A stretch of DNA of 64,000 nt, taken from positions 1 through 64,000 of the forward strand of contig NZ_SLVF01000011.1 in the NCBI RefSeq assembly GCF_004345365.1, written 5' to 3'. Positions 16,120 to 25,814 of the stretch are shown here, piece after piece. The stretch comes from Kribbella sp. VKM Ac-2568. GTDB lineage: Bacteria; Actinomycetota; Actinomycetes; Propionibacteriales; Kribbellaceae. The notes below the pieces were generated by a model. It saw only the letters and a program-made list of their open reading frames with translations, was not told the DNA's origin and made no database searches. Both the position numbers and the translations under genes were made by a program. Position 1 is the stretch's first letter. Each line of letters begins with the position of its first letter.

Positions 16120-18453
16120 TCAGCGCGTGAGTTCGTAGATCCGGACCCACTGCCCGCTGTGTCGGAGCACGGCCAGCTTGTCGAGCTCGGGAGACACCGG
16201 TCCGCCGAAGAGATCGGCGTACAGCCAGCGGACGTGGTACTCGTCGCGGAGCCGGTGCAGGACAGCCGCTGTCGGTTCGTAGAGTGCCTGATTCGTCAGC
16301 GCTACCCGGTCCGGCCAGGGCGAGGGCTGCTGGGTGTACGGCTTGCCGCCGACGCCCTGGTTCACCATCGCCTGCGAGGTGTAGCCCCAGCCCTCGATGA
16401 AGGTGCGGCGGCCGGCGATCCCGCTGACGATGTAGCCGCGGGCGTCGCAGCCCGGGCCTTGTTGCGTGGCCGGACGGCACCAGGTGTTGGAGGCAACGAT
16501 GTCCGTCGGCGCGGAGTTCTTCGCCAGCCAGAGGGCTGCGTCCTGCTCGTCCGGATAGACCCACCAGCGCGCGGAGGTGTAGGTCTGCGCCTGCTGGCCA
16601 CCGTTGAGATGCAGGTTCTGCTCGAAGGTCCTTGCCGCCGGCACCACCAGTACCGTCAGCAGGACGAGGATGCCGCCGAGGCCGGCCATCGCCGGTCTGC
16701 TCTTCGCCAACCGGAACCAGACGAGCACCAGCGCGCAGGTCAGGGCGAAGACTGCGATCAGCGGCCGCCCGACGAGCAGGATCCGATGCAACTGCGAGCC
16801 CCGGGGAGTCTCGTCCGTGGTCAACAGGATGAAGGCGAAGACCGCACCGAGCAGAACCGCCACCGCCGCGATCTTGAGCAACGCCGCTCGCCGGAAGGGC
16901 GGTGCGTAGGCGCGGGTCCAGGTCGCCAGCAGCCAACCCGTCGCGGCGAGGCTGAACGGCACGACGCTGTACACGAAGTACCCCTCGCTGACCGACGGAT
17001 GGTCGATCACGAGGTAGCCGGCCCACCCCGCGATCAGCGCGCCGAGCAGGAACCAGCCGAGCGGATCGCGCCGCAGTTCGCGCCTGGCGAGCAGGGTGTA
17101 CCCGGCGACGGCCAGCAGTTGCCAGGTCAGCAACAGGACCGTGACCACGACGGCGCCGCCGATGGACAGCACGCTGCCCGACGTCAACGCAGGGAGGATC
17201 ACTCCACCCGCCCCTGGCTGGGTCGGGTCCTTGGTCGCCGCGAGGTAGCCGCCCTGGGTCTTCACCACGGCGAGGAGTTGCAGCCCCGACCCGCTGGTGC
17301 TGCCGGCGACCGTGACCATGGTGCCGACCGCGGCAGCGACCAGCAGCGAACCAGCCGCGATGAACCGCCAGGGCAGCCGGCGATCGCGGATCAGCAGCAA
17401 GAGCGCCGGCAACCCGACCGCGCCGACCAGGATCGGCAGGATCGTCGGCTTGGAACCACCGCCGACGACGGCGACCGTCAACGCCAGCAGCCACAAGCCC
17501 TTGCCGCCGGCACCTCGGATGAGCAAGTCGATCAGGAAGATCCCGGCCACGACCCCGGCCGTCATCCCGAACGTCTGCGACGGGCTCAGCAGGCTCAACG
17601 GTGGCGACAGGTTCACGCTGGTGTCGATGAACAGAAACAGGTTCGGCCCGGCCAGAGCAGCCGCCGCCAGTACTCCGGTCCACCACGCGCGGCTCACCGT
17701 CCGGGCCAGCGTCGCGAAGACCAGCAGCGCCACCAACACTTGCGGCACCAGCCAGAGCCGATAGAGCACGATGATCGGCGAGAGCTTGGTGATGTCGACC
17801 GAGGCGGCCATGTCGGCGTTCGGGAACCAGTGGTAGTCCAGCGACTCCCCCGCCACCTGTGGCAGCTGCGGAGGCACCGAGCGGGTCAGCTCGCTCAGCA
17901 TCGACAGGTGGTACAGCAGATCCTGGTAGTACGACGTGCCGTCCGGCGGCGGCGGGTGGTACTTCATCGCGCCGAGCACGGTCCCGCCGAGCAGCACGGC
18001 CGCGGCGATCACCATGCCCCAGGTCCACCACAAGGGCAGCGGCCGGGGTTCCGCGATCCGCCAGTACTTCCGCAGCCGTGGCAGCACCGCGAACGCGATG
18101 AGCGCCAGCGCGGGCCACACCATCAGCCACCCTTGCCAGCCGAGCGCCGTGAAGATCGCCCAGCCGGCTAGTTGGTACACGGCCCCGACGGCCGACCCGA
18201 GCCCGAAGTCCTCCGCCCAGTTCCCCGTACTGCGCCACAACCCCCGCAGGATCAGGATTCCCGGCATTGCGACCGCCAGAGCGAAGTACAGGGTGTACTT
18301 CGCGATCGGGCCGAGCGGGACGTCGAGCGAGAGCAGGGAGATCACAGCGACCAAGAACGGCAGCAACCACGGCAACAACCGGGCCGATGTCCCGTGGCTG
18401 ACGTCCGCTCTGTACGTGCGGGGCCGGTCACGGGAGACCAGGGCGAGGTTCAT
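16120..18453 (-). CDS. Large polytopic membrane protein, possible GT-C-type glycosyltransferase
   Basis: A 777-residue protein with about a dozen or more hydrophobic segments, from residue 28 to about 585, and a soluble C-terminal part (about 600-777) ending RWLYADLFGGPVS...VRIYELTR. A short acidic/aromatic loop follows the early helices. This layout fits GT-C enzymes that take sugar from a polyprenyl-phosphate donor outside the membrane. Support is contextual: its ATG overlaps the stop of a polyprenyl-phosphate glycosyltransferase gene (ATGA). No named family was recognised with certainty. Confidence 0.6.
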   Translation of the reverse strand: MNLALVSRDRPRTYRADVSHGTSARLLPWLLPFLVAVISLLSLDVPLGPIAKYTLYFALAVAMPGILILRGLWRSTGNWAEDFGLGSAVGAVYQLAGWAIFTALGWQGWLMVWPALALIAFAVLPRLRKYWRIAEPRPLPLWWTWGMVIAAAVLLGGTVLGAMKYHPPPPDGTSYYQDLLYHLSMLSELTRSVPPQLPQVAGESLDYHWFPNADMAASVDITKLSPIIVLYRLWLVPQVLVALLVFATLARTVSRAWWTGVLAAAALAGPNLFLFIDTSVNLSPPLSLLSPSQTFGMTAGVVAGIFLIDLLIRGAGGKGLWLLALTVAVVGGGSKPTILPILVGAVGLPALLLLIRDRRLPWRFIAAGSLLVAAAVGTMVTVAGSTSGSGLQLLAVVKTQGGYLAATKDPTQPGAGGVILPALTSGSVLSIGGAVVVTVLLLTWQLLAVAGYTLLARRELRRDPLGWFLLGALIAGWAGYLVIDHPSVSEGYFVYSVVPFSLAATGWLLATWTRAYAPPFRRAALLKIAAVAVLLGAVFAFILLTTDETPRGSQLHRILLVGRPLIAVFALTCALVLVWFRLAKSRPAMAGLGGILVLLTVLVVPAARTFEQNLHLNGGQQAQTYTSARWWVYPDEQDAALWLAKNSAPTDIVASNTWCRPATQQGPGCDARGYIVSGIAGRRTFIEGWGYTSQAMVNQGVGGKPYTQQPSPWPDRVALTNQALYEPTAAVLHRLRDEYHVRWLYADLFGGPVSPELDKLAVLRHSGQWVRIYELTR

Positions 18454-19421
18454 CTATTCGCGACCTCGTCGAGCGTTTGGTGGCCCGGGTCCTCGAGGCT
18501 GTCGTAGCCGACCAGGAACTGCGGTCGTCGCTGGCTCGACTGGAACAGCCTCGCCACGTACTCACCCAGCAACCCCAGGCAGAGCAGCTGGATCGCGCCG
18601 ATCACCCCGACCGCCAGCACGGTGGACGTCCAGCCCGGAACGCTGTTGCCCGACAGCTTGATGATCAGGGCGGCGACCACCACCGCGACGGAGAGCAGCC
18701 CGCCGAGCAGCCCGAGCCAGGTGGCCAGCCGGAGCGGAGCGGCCGAGAACGCCGTCACGCTGTCGAAGGCCAGCCGGAACATCTTCGACCAGTTGTACTT
18801 CGTCACGCCCGCCGCCCGCTCGGCGCGAACGAACTTCACCTCCGCGCTCGGAAACCCGAGCCACGGGATCACCAGCCGGAAGACCCGGCCGTCCTCGGGC
18901 AACGCGTTGACGGTATCCACGACCCGACGGGAGACGAGCCGGAAGTCGGCCGCGTCGAACGGGATGTCCTTGCCGACCAGGCGACACATCAGCCGGTAGT
19001 ACATGCGAGCCGTGGTCCGCTTGGCCCAGGAGTCACTCGACCGGTCGGAGCGCACGCCGTACACGACGTCGACGTCCTTCTCCCGCGCGGTGGCGAGGAA
19101 GTCGGCGATCAACTCAGGCGGATCCTGGAGATCGGCGTCGATGGTGACCAGGTAGCGGCCGCGGGCTCGGCGGAACCCCGCGGACTGCGCGGCCTGGTGA
19201 CCGGAGTTGCGGAGCAGGCGGACGACCCGGAGCTCGGGCCAGTCGGTCGCCGCGGCGAGCAGCATCGACGCGGTCGCGTCCCGGCTGCCGTCGTCGACCA
19301 CCAGCAGCTCGTAGCCGATGTCGAGTCCGTCGAGCAGCGGGCGCATCCGCTCGAAGAAGATCGGCAGCACGTCTTCCTCGTCGTACATCGGCACGACGAC
19401 GGAGAGTTCGGGGTCCCCCAT
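18450..19421 (-). CDS. Polyprenyl-phosphate glycosyltransferase (GT2, DPM1/GtrB-like)
   Basis: The 323-residue protein has a GT2 domain (about 5-225) starting LSVVVPMYDEEDVLPIFF, with VVDDGSRDAT and the metal-binding TIDADLQDPPE (about 97-107), followed by two transmembrane helices (about 233-260 and 265-295). This is the GtrB/ArnC/DPM layout, which loads a sugar onto undecaprenyl or decaprenyl phosphate at the inner face. The downstream overlapping membrane protein would be the acceptor-side transferase. Sugar and acceptor are unknown. Confidence 0.88.
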   Translation of the reverse strand: MGDPELSVVVPMYDEEDVLPIFFERMRPLLDGLDIGYELLVVDDGSRDATASMLLAAATDWPELRVVRLLRNSGHQAAQSAGFRRARGRYLVTIDADLQDPPELIADFLATAREKDVDVVYGVRSDRSSDSWAKRTTARMYYRLMCRLVGKDIPFDAADFRLVSRRVVDTVNALPEDGRVFRLVIPWLGFPSAEVKFVRAERAAGVTKYNWSKMFRLAFDSVTAFSAAPLRLATWLGLLGGLLSVAVVVAALIIKLSGNSVPGWTSTVLAVGVIGAIQLLCLGLLGEYVARLFQSSQRRPQFLVGYDSLEDPGHQTLDEVANR

Positions 19422-19513
19422 GTCCGGCTGTCCTCCTGGCTCTGGTGTCGCGTGAATGCCCAGGGCAACGGCTTGGCAGCCGATTTGATGCGGCCGGGCG
19501 AAAGTAGCAGGTC

Positions 19514-21055
19514 TCAGGTCTGCGGCGACACCGCGATCGCTCCGGTGCGCCGCGGGTCGCCGACCGCGAGCAGTCCGTCGGCCGGGTCCCAGAAGGCCGC
19601 CGCGACCCCGCCGAAATACATCGAGTGCGGTGGCATCGGCCGGACCGGGAGGTTGCTCGCACCCTCGACCTCGAGGTCCTCCTCGAAGTCGACCACCACG
19701 TTCTCGCGGACCCGGACGTGCAGCCGCGGGTGCTCCACCGCCTCTTCGAGGGACAGGCCGCCGTGCGTGTAGAGCGCGTAGACCTGGGCGATCGCGGTCG
19801 GGATCCGGTCGGACCCGGGCGAGCTGATCGCCAATACGGCGCCGTCGCCGTCGCGGCGGGCCACGCTCGGCGCCATGTTCGAGGTCAGCCGGGTGCCCGG
19901 CGCGAGGCTGTGCGGGCCGCCGTGCACGAGTTCCTGCTCGCCGAGCGCGTTGTTCAGCCAGATACCGGTGCCCGGCGTCATCACGCCCGAGCCGTACCCG
20001 GACGACACCGTGATCGCGCAGGCGTCACCTTCGTCGTCGACCACCGAGACGGTCGCAGTACTGGGGGAACTGAGCGCGCGCAGGTCTCCGGCGGCCGCGA
20101 GGTCGAGCACCTTCTGCGCTTCGAGCCGGCGCACGTCCTCCACGCCCAGCTCGGCGAGGCGCTGACCCAGTACGGCGTGCTGGACGTCGACCAGCCGCTC
20201 CAGCTCGTCCGGACGCCAGCTGCCCTGCTTCGGAATCCCGTCCAGCAGGGCGAGCATCGCGGCGACCGCGACACCGCCGACAGCCGGCGGCGGGTTCGTC
20301 GCGAGGGTCCAGCCGTTCTGCCGGACGGTCAGCGCCGGCCGCACGATCGCCTCGTACGCCGCGAGGTCCTCCGCGGTCAAGATGCCCTCGTTGTCGGCCA
20401 TGTCGCGGACGAGCAGCTCGGCGAGCTCCCCGGTGTACATGGTCTCCGCGCCGGCCGAGGCGATCAGCTCGAGTGCCTCGGCGAGCTCGGGGATCACCAC
20501 GTTCGTGCCCGCCTTGATCACCACGCCGTCGTCGTCGTGCACGACCCCGTGGCTCGGCCGGTGCCAGCCGAAGATGATCTCGTGGGTGTAGCCGAGGTAG
20601 TAGCCCGATGTCCGGCTCAGCGGGAACCCCTGCCGGGCGACCTCGATCGCGGGCCGGACCACCTCGCTCCACGGCGCCTTGCCGGACCGCCGGTGCGCGA
20701 GGTCGAGGGCCTTCATCCCGCCGGGCGTGGCGACGGACCCGTGCCCGACGGTGGTCGTGGTACCGCCGCCGTAGTCGGTGGTGACGTCCCAGACGCCGCG
20801 GCCGAATCTGTCGCCAGTCAACCCGCGGCCCGGCATCTCCACCCAGCCGTCGATGGTGACGGGCTCGCCGCCGGCCACCTGCAGGGTGACGAAGCCACCC
20901 GAGGCCGGCGAGACGACGCCGATCTCGTTCACCATCGTCACCAGGGTCGCGGCGATCGCGGCGTCGACCGCGTTACCGCCCTCGGCCGCGAGCCGGACGC
21001 CGGCCTCGGCCGCCGCCGCGTTGGGCGCGGCCACCGCGACCCTGGGATTCGTCAT
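19514..21055 (-). CDS. Gamma-glutamyltransferase-family Ntn hydrolase
   Basis: The 513-residue protein shows the family N-terminus (AAAEAGVRLAAEGGNAVDAAIA), the SPASGGFV motif, the candidate autoprocessing Thr in TATVSVVDDEG (about residue 345), and downstream GSGVMTPGTGIWLNNALGEQ and SSPGSDRIPTAIAQV. There is no signal peptide, so it is probably cytoplasmic, unlike classical glutathione GGTs. The substrate could be a gamma-glutamyl compound or another amide. It lies between the glycosyltransferase gene and pheT on the same strand. Confidence 0.85.
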   Translation of the reverse strand: MTNPRVAVAAPNAAAAEAGVRLAAEGGNAVDAAIAATLVTMVNEIGVVSPASGGFVTLQVAGGEPVTIDGWVEMPGRGLTGDRFGRGVWDVTTDYGGGTTTTVGHGSVATPGGMKALDLAHRRSGKAPWSEVVRPAIEVARQGFPLSRTSGYYLGYTHEIIFGWHRPSHGVVHDDDGVVIKAGTNVVIPELAEALELIASAGAETMYTGELAELLVRDMADNEGILTAEDLAAYEAIVRPALTVRQNGWTLATNPPPAVGGVAVAAMLALLDGIPKQGSWRPDELERLVDVQHAVLGQRLAELGVEDVRRLEAQKVLDLAAAGDLRALSSPSTATVSVVDDEGDACAITVSSGYGSGVMTPGTGIWLNNALGEQELVHGGPHSLAPGTRLTSNMAPSVARRDGDGAVLAISSPGSDRIPTAIAQVYALYTHGGLSLEEAVEHPRLHVRVRENVVVDFEEDLEVEGASNLPVRPMPPHSMYFGGVAAAFWDPADGLLAVGDPRRTGAIAVSPQT

Positions 21056-21073
21056 CGGTCGTTCCCCGGCCTG

Positions 21074-23617
21074 TCAGCCGACGCGCTGGACGGCGCCGAA
21101 GCGGTCGACGGTCACCTGTACCGCGGCCTGGCGGGCCGCCGCGACCTCGGTCTCGGTGAGCGTCCGGTCCGGAGCACGGAAGCGCAGCGCGAACGCGAGC
21201 GACTTCTTCCCCTCGCCGATCTGCTCGCCGGTGTAGACGTCGAAGAGCCGGATCGACTCCAGCAACTCCCCCGCGCCCTCGGCCAGCGCCGCCCGCACAT
21301 CCGCCGCCGAAGCGTCGGCCGGCACGATCAGCGCCACGTCCTCCTTGGCCACCGGGTACGACGAGAACGGGTCCGCCACGATCGACGACGGCGCGGCCGC
21401 CATCAACGCCTCCAGGTCGAGCTCGACCGCGCTCGACCGGGCCGGCAGACCGAAGGCCTGGCAGACCTTCGGGTGCAGCTCACCGGCGTGACCAACGACC
21501 TTGCCGTCGACGGACACCTCGGCACACCGGCCGGGATGCCAGGGCGCGAGCTCCACGTTCCGCAGTACCGGCTCCACGCCGACCGCGTCGGAAACCGTCC
21601 GAGCCACCTGTACGGCGTCCGCCCAGCCTGCGGGCTGGCCCTTGCCCCACCAGCCGGAGGGGGTCCGCGAACCGGTCAGCACCACCGCGAGATGGAGCGG
21701 CTGGTCCGGCAGCGCGTCGTTCAGTGCCTGGATCTCTGCGTCGCTCGGGCGCTGCGCGACGGACGGCAGCGGCGCGGGCTTGGCGTCCGGGCGCGGCAGG
21801 AAGACCAGGCCGGTCTGGAAGATCGCCAGGTCGGTGGCGCCGCGACCGACGTTGCGCTCGGCGGTCCGCAGTACCGTCGGCAGCAGCGTCGTCTGCATCG
21901 ACGGCTCCTCGTCCGACAGCGGGTTCGCCAGCCGGACCGTCTTCCGGCGTTGATCGTCCGCGGGCAGGCCCATCGCGTCGAAGTCGGCGTCACCCACGAA
22001 CGGGTACGACACGACCTCGGTCAGCCCGGCGCCGACCAGAGCGGTCGCGATCCGCCGGCGGCGGCGCTGCGCCACCGTCAGGCCCTGACCACCCGGAGCG
22101 GGCGGCAGGATCGACGGCACGTTGTCGTAACCGAACAGCCTGATGACCTCTTCGGCGAAGTCGTTCGGATCCCGCAGATCCGGCCGCCACGACGGCGGCG
22201 TCACCGTCAGCAGCCCGGCGTCCGCCGCGCTGCCGGCCGTCACGGCCAGCGGCGCGGGCGTCGCAGTACCGTTGCCCTCGGCAACCTCGGTGACCTCGCA
22301 GCCCACCGAGACCAGATGCCGGACCGACTCCTCGACCGAGATCGGCGCGCCCGCCACCAGCGCGGCGTGGTCCGCCCGCAGTGTCACCGGGCTCGGCGCC
22401 GACTGGGTGTCGATGACGGTCTCGTCGGACTGGATCGTGCCGCCGGCCAGCTCGGCCAACAGGTCGGCGACCCGCTGCGCGGCGTACCGCGGCAGGGCCG
22501 GGTCGACCTCGCGCTCGAACCGGCGGGACGCCTCGGACGACAGCTTGTGCCGGCGCGACGAACGGGCGATCACGACCGGGTCGAAGTGCGCCGCCTCGAT
22601 CACCACGTCGCTGGTCGACTCCGAGATCTCGGTAGACGCGCCGCCCATCACACCGGCGATGCCGATCGGTCCGGAATCGTCCGTGATCAGCAGGTCCTCG
22701 GGGTCCAGCTCGCGGGTCTGGTCGTCCAGCGTCATCAGCTTCTCGCCGGCGGTCGCCCGCCGGACCACGATCTCGCCGGACAGCCGGTCCTTGTCGTAGC
22801 CGTGGATCGGCTGGCCCAGCTCGAGCATCACGTAGTTGGTCACGTCGACACCGATCGAGATCGGCCGCATCCCCGCCATCACCAGCCGCTGCTGCAACCA
22901 GCGCGGCGACGGTGCCTTCGGGTCGATCCCGGTCACGGTCCTGGTGACGAAGACGCTGTTCGCCTGCGCGTCGTCCACCCGCACCGGGTAGCCACCGGTC
23001 TCCGCCCCGGTCACGGTCAACGCCGCCGGGTCCTTCAACTCCACCCCGTACGCCGTGGCGGCCTCGCGGGCGACGCCACGGATCGACAGGCAGTAGCCGC
23101 GATCCGGGGTCACCGCGATGTCGAGCACGTCGTCGCGCAGCTGGAGCAGCTCGATCGCGTCGTCGCCCGGCGTCGCCTCGCCCGGCTCGAGCACGACGAT
23201 GCCGTGCGCGCCGTCGTCGCCGAGGCCCAGCTCGGAGCTCGAGCAGATCATCCCGTTCGAGACGTGGCCGTAGGTCTTGCGCGCGGAGATCGCGAAACCA
23301 CCGGGCAGCACCGCACCCGGCAGCACGACGACGACCAGGTCGCCGACCGCGTAGTTGTCCGCACCGCAGACGACCCACTGCGGCTCGTCCTTGCCGATGT
23401 CGAGGGAGGTCCAGCGGATGGTCTTGCCGTTCTTCTGCGGCTCCGGCTCGTAGCTGAGCACCTTGCCGACCACCAGCGGCCCGGTCAGCCCCGCACCCGC
23501 CTCGTCCACGGTCTCGACCTCGAGCCCGGCGCGAACCAGCTTCTCGCCGACGTCCCGGCCGGTCACCCCGGCGGGCAGCTCGACGTACTCACGAAGCCAT
23601 GACAGTGGGACCCGCAT
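21074..23617 (-). CDS. pheT: Phenylalanine--tRNA ligase beta subunit
   Basis: The 847-residue subunit shows, in order, the N-terminal tRNA-binding (EMAP-II-like) domain (about 40-155), the B3/4 editing domain (about 215-390), the B5 domain, the catalytic-like core and the C-terminal FDX-anticodon-binding domain (SSYPVAKEDVALIVP..., about 750-845). Pairs with PheS as an alpha2beta2 enzyme. Its ATG overlaps the pheS stop by one base (TGATG). Normal length for actinobacteria. Confidence 0.97.
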   Translation of the reverse strand: MRVPLSWLREYVELPAGVTGRDVGEKLVRAGLEVETVDEAGAGLTGPLVVGKVLSYEPEPQKNGKTIRWTSLDIGKDEPQWVVCGADNYAVGDLVVVVLPGAVLPGGFAISARKTYGHVSNGMICSSSELGLGDDGAHGIVVLEPGEATPGDDAIELLQLRDDVLDIAVTPDRGYCLSIRGVAREAATAYGVELKDPAALTVTGAETGGYPVRVDDAQANSVFVTRTVTGIDPKAPSPRWLQQRLVMAGMRPISIGVDVTNYVMLELGQPIHGYDKDRLSGEIVVRRATAGEKLMTLDDQTRELDPEDLLITDDSGPIGIAGVMGGASTEISESTSDVVIEAAHFDPVVIARSSRRHKLSSEASRRFEREVDPALPRYAAQRVADLLAELAGGTIQSDETVIDTQSAPSPVTLRADHAALVAGAPISVEESVRHLVSVGCEVTEVAEGNGTATPAPLAVTAGSAADAGLLTVTPPSWRPDLRDPNDFAEEVIRLFGYDNVPSILPPAPGGQGLTVAQRRRRRIATALVGAGLTEVVSYPFVGDADFDAMGLPADDQRRKTVRLANPLSDEEPSMQTTLLPTVLRTAERNVGRGATDLAIFQTGLVFLPRPDAKPAPLPSVAQRPSDAEIQALNDALPDQPLHLAVVLTGSRTPSGWWGKGQPAGWADAVQVARTVSDAVGVEPVLRNVELAPWHPGRCAEVSVDGKVVGHAGELHPKVCQAFGLPARSSAVELDLEALMAAAPSSIVADPFSSYPVAKEDVALIVPADASAADVRAALAEGAGELLESIRLFDVYTGEQIGEGKKSLAFALRFRAPDRTLTETEVAAARQAAVQVTVDRFGAVQRVG

Positions 23618-24726
23618 CAGATCTCCATCCCGAACTGGCGGCTGAACCGCACATCACCCTCGACCATGTCCCGCATGTCCTGGACGCCGTTGCGGAACAT
23701 CAACGTGCGCTCCAACCCCATCCCGAACGCGAACCCGGAGTACCGATCGGTGTCGATGCCGGCCGCCTGCAGCACCCGCGGGTTCACCACACCGCAGCCG
23801 CCCCACTCGATCCAGCCCTCGCTGCCACAGGTGCGGCAGGGGCGGTCCGGGTTGCCGACGGACGCGCCACGGCAGACGAAGCACTTCAGGTCGACCTCGG
23901 CGGACGGCTCGGTGAACGGGAAGAAGTTCGGCCGCAGCCGCGCCTCCAGCCCTTCGCCGAACATCGACTGGACGAAGTGGTCCAGGGTGCCCTTGAGGTG
24001 TGCCAGCGTGATTCCTTCGTCCACCACCAGGCCCTCGACCTGGTAGAAGACGGGCGTGTGCGTCGCGTCCAGCTCGTCGGTGCGGAACACCCGGCCCGGG
24101 CAGATCACGTAGATCGGCGGCTTGCGGGTCAGCATCGTCCGCGCCTGCACCGGCGAGGTGTGGGTCCGCAGTACCGTCCCGGACCCGGGCGGGTCGACGA
24201 AGAAGGTGTCCTGCATCTGCCGCGCCGGGTGGTCGGGCTGGAAGTTCAGCGCGTCGAAGTTCAGCCACTCGGCCTCGACCTCGGGCCCTTCGGCGACGTC
24301 CCAGCCGAGCGCGGTGAAGACGTCGGCGATCTGCTCGGAGATCAGCGACAGCGGGTGCCGCGCGCCGAGCTCGGGGGTGTGCCACGGCAGCGTCACGTCG
24401 ACGCGCTCGGTGGCCAGCATCCGCTCCTCGTGCTCGGCCTCGAGGATGGCGAGCCGAGCCGCGAATGCCTCGTTGATCGCCTTGCGGGCGGAGCCGATCC
24501 GCTGCCCGGCCTCCTTGCGCCCCTGCGGCGGCAGCGCCCCGATCTCACGGTTCGCCAGCGCGATCGGCGACCGGTCCCCCAGATGAGCGAGCTTCGCCTC
24601 CTGCAGCGCGGCCAGGTCGGCCGCCTTGGCGAAGGCGTCAAGAGCCTCGTCGCGCGTCCGTTCGACCTCGTCGGCATGCAGAGGCGTGACCTCGACGGGG
24701 TCGTAGTTCTTGTTGGGACCGGACAT
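23617..24726 (-). CDS. pheS: Phenylalanine--tRNA ligase alpha subunit
   Basis: The 369-residue class II synthetase subunit has an N-terminal coiled coil (about 20-100) and motifs 2 and 3 (VFRTDELDATHTPVFYQVEG; GFAFGMGLERTLMF). It activates phenylalanine. First gene of pheS-pheT. A possible promoter reading into it has TTCACG (24800-24795) and TAGACT (24775-24770) with a 19-base spacer. No T-box leader was seen in the 160 bases upstream. Confidence 0.97.
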   Translation of the reverse strand: MSGPNKNYDPVEVTPLHADEVERTRDEALDAFAKAADLAALQEAKLAHLGDRSPIALANREIGALPPQGRKEAGQRIGSARKAINEAFAARLAILEAEHEERMLATERVDVTLPWHTPELGARHPLSLISEQIADVFTALGWDVAEGPEVEAEWLNFDALNFQPDHPARQMQDTFFVDPPGSGTVLRTHTSPVQARTMLTRKPPIYVICPGRVFRTDELDATHTPVFYQVEGLVVDEGITLAHLKGTLDHFVQSMFGEGLEARLRPNFFPFTEPSAEVDLKCFVCRGASVGNPDRPCRTCGSEGWIEWGGCGVVNPRVLQAAGIDTDRYSGFAFGMGLERTLMFRNGVQDMRDMVEGDVRFSRQFGMEI

Positions 24727-24887
24727 GGCTCTCTTTCCGGGGTCGCGGATTCCTGGAACTGCTCAAGGCAGTCTAGGAACCCCCGGCGCCGGAGCGTGAA
24801 TCGGTCGTCCACAGGACACCCCTACGCGGCCTCCGACGCCCGCTCCTGCTGAGCCCCGATGCGCCGCCGGCGGTCCGAAGGGGAACG

Positions 24888-25814
24888 CTACAGTCCGGCC
24901 GAGCTGGCGGGCTCGCGGGTCAGATGGATCGGATTGCTCCACGCCCGGCCGCCGGCGGCGTCCTCGACGGTGACCCGGCAGTACCCGCCCTGGAACATCT
25001 CCACGGACAGTGAGCACTCCGTCAGCGCAGTGCCCTGAACCACCTGCGCACCGGGGACGCCGCCGGTGAGGAGCACCTTGCGCGCGGGCGAGCACCGCAC
25101 CTTGACCAGACCGTCGTCAAGGCGGACATCGTGCAGCTCGGGACCGGTAGTGGAGTAGAAGTGCCCCGCCTTGAGCGCCGAGAGTAGAGGCCCCGGCTCG
25201 AGGGATTCGGCGCGTACCTGGACCCAGGCCGCACAAGGCGGCGGATCCTGGGGCTGCAAGTGTGCGTCATCGGCGGCGTAGGCGGTGAGTCGGTGACCCC
25301 GGTTGAGCAGGACGTCGGTCAGGTGCCAGCTGTCACCCCGGTCTTCGCGATCCGCGAGGGCGTTGTAGATCTCGACCGCGTGGGCGGCGTCCAGACTCGC
25401 GGCGTCGGCAGCGGTGAGCAGCGATGCCGAAGGATGGGCCATGCCGATGAACGCACCCTCGGCCCGTGCCCGGCGCGCCAGCTGCGGCCCGCTCTCGCCG
25501 GGTTCTGGAGGCCGGAAGTCCAAGGGCAGACCCACCGCGACGATGTGCCACGAGGATCCCGTCTCGGTGCGTAGGGCGTGCAGCTCGGCTCCGAGCAGAG
25601 TGCTGAAGCCGGGTGCGCGCAGCGACCTGGTGTCCGTCAGTGGGAAGGCGTACTCGGCCCGGAAGTGGTCGGTGATCGCCAGGAAGTCGTAGCCCGCGTC
25701 CCGGTAGTGACTCACCGTCTCCTCGGGGGACAGCGCTCCGTCGGACCGGTTCGAGTGCGTGTGCAGATTGCCGCGCCAGAAGCGACCGGGCCGGTCGAAG
25801 GGCAGACCAGTCAT
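24888..25814 (-). CDS. PHP-domain metallo-hydrolase
   Basis: The 308-residue protein begins with the PHP metal-binding motif GNLHTHSNRSDG (15-26), followed by ITDHFRAEY and a HPS segment (GMAHPSAS) and a late DDAH motif (about 195). These are the usual ligands of the polymerase-and-histidinol-phosphatase fold, hydrolysing phosphoesters. The C-terminal 100 residues form a beta-rich extension. The ATG (25814) overlaps the stop of the TrmH-type gene, so the two are coupled. The physiological substrate is unknown. Confidence 0.82.
   Translation of the reverse strand: MTGLPFDRPGRFWRGNLHTHSNRSDGALSPEETVSHYRDAGYDFLAITDHFRAEYAFPLTDTRSLRAPGFSTLLGAELHALRTETGSSWHIVAVGLPLDFRPPEPGESGPQLARRARAEGAFIGMAHPSASLLTAADAASLDAAHAVEIYNALADREDRGDSWHLTDVLLNRGHRLTAYAADDAHLQPQDPPPCAAWVQVRAESLEPGPLLSALKAGHFYSTTGPELHDVRLDDGLVKVRCSPARKVLLTGGVPGAQVVQGTALTECSLSVEMFQGGYCRVTVEDAAGGRAWSNPIHLTREPASSAGL

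Noticed and set aside
19625..23602. A 1325-codon plus-strand open frame
   Set aside because: It lies opposite the gamma-glutamyltransferase and pheT genes. Its composition is a typical shadow frame of high-GC DNA, without recognisable domains.
24727..24887. Possible T-box or attenuator ahead of pheS
   Set aside because: No T-box sequence, Phe codon run or terminator hairpin is visible; only a weak promoter was noted.
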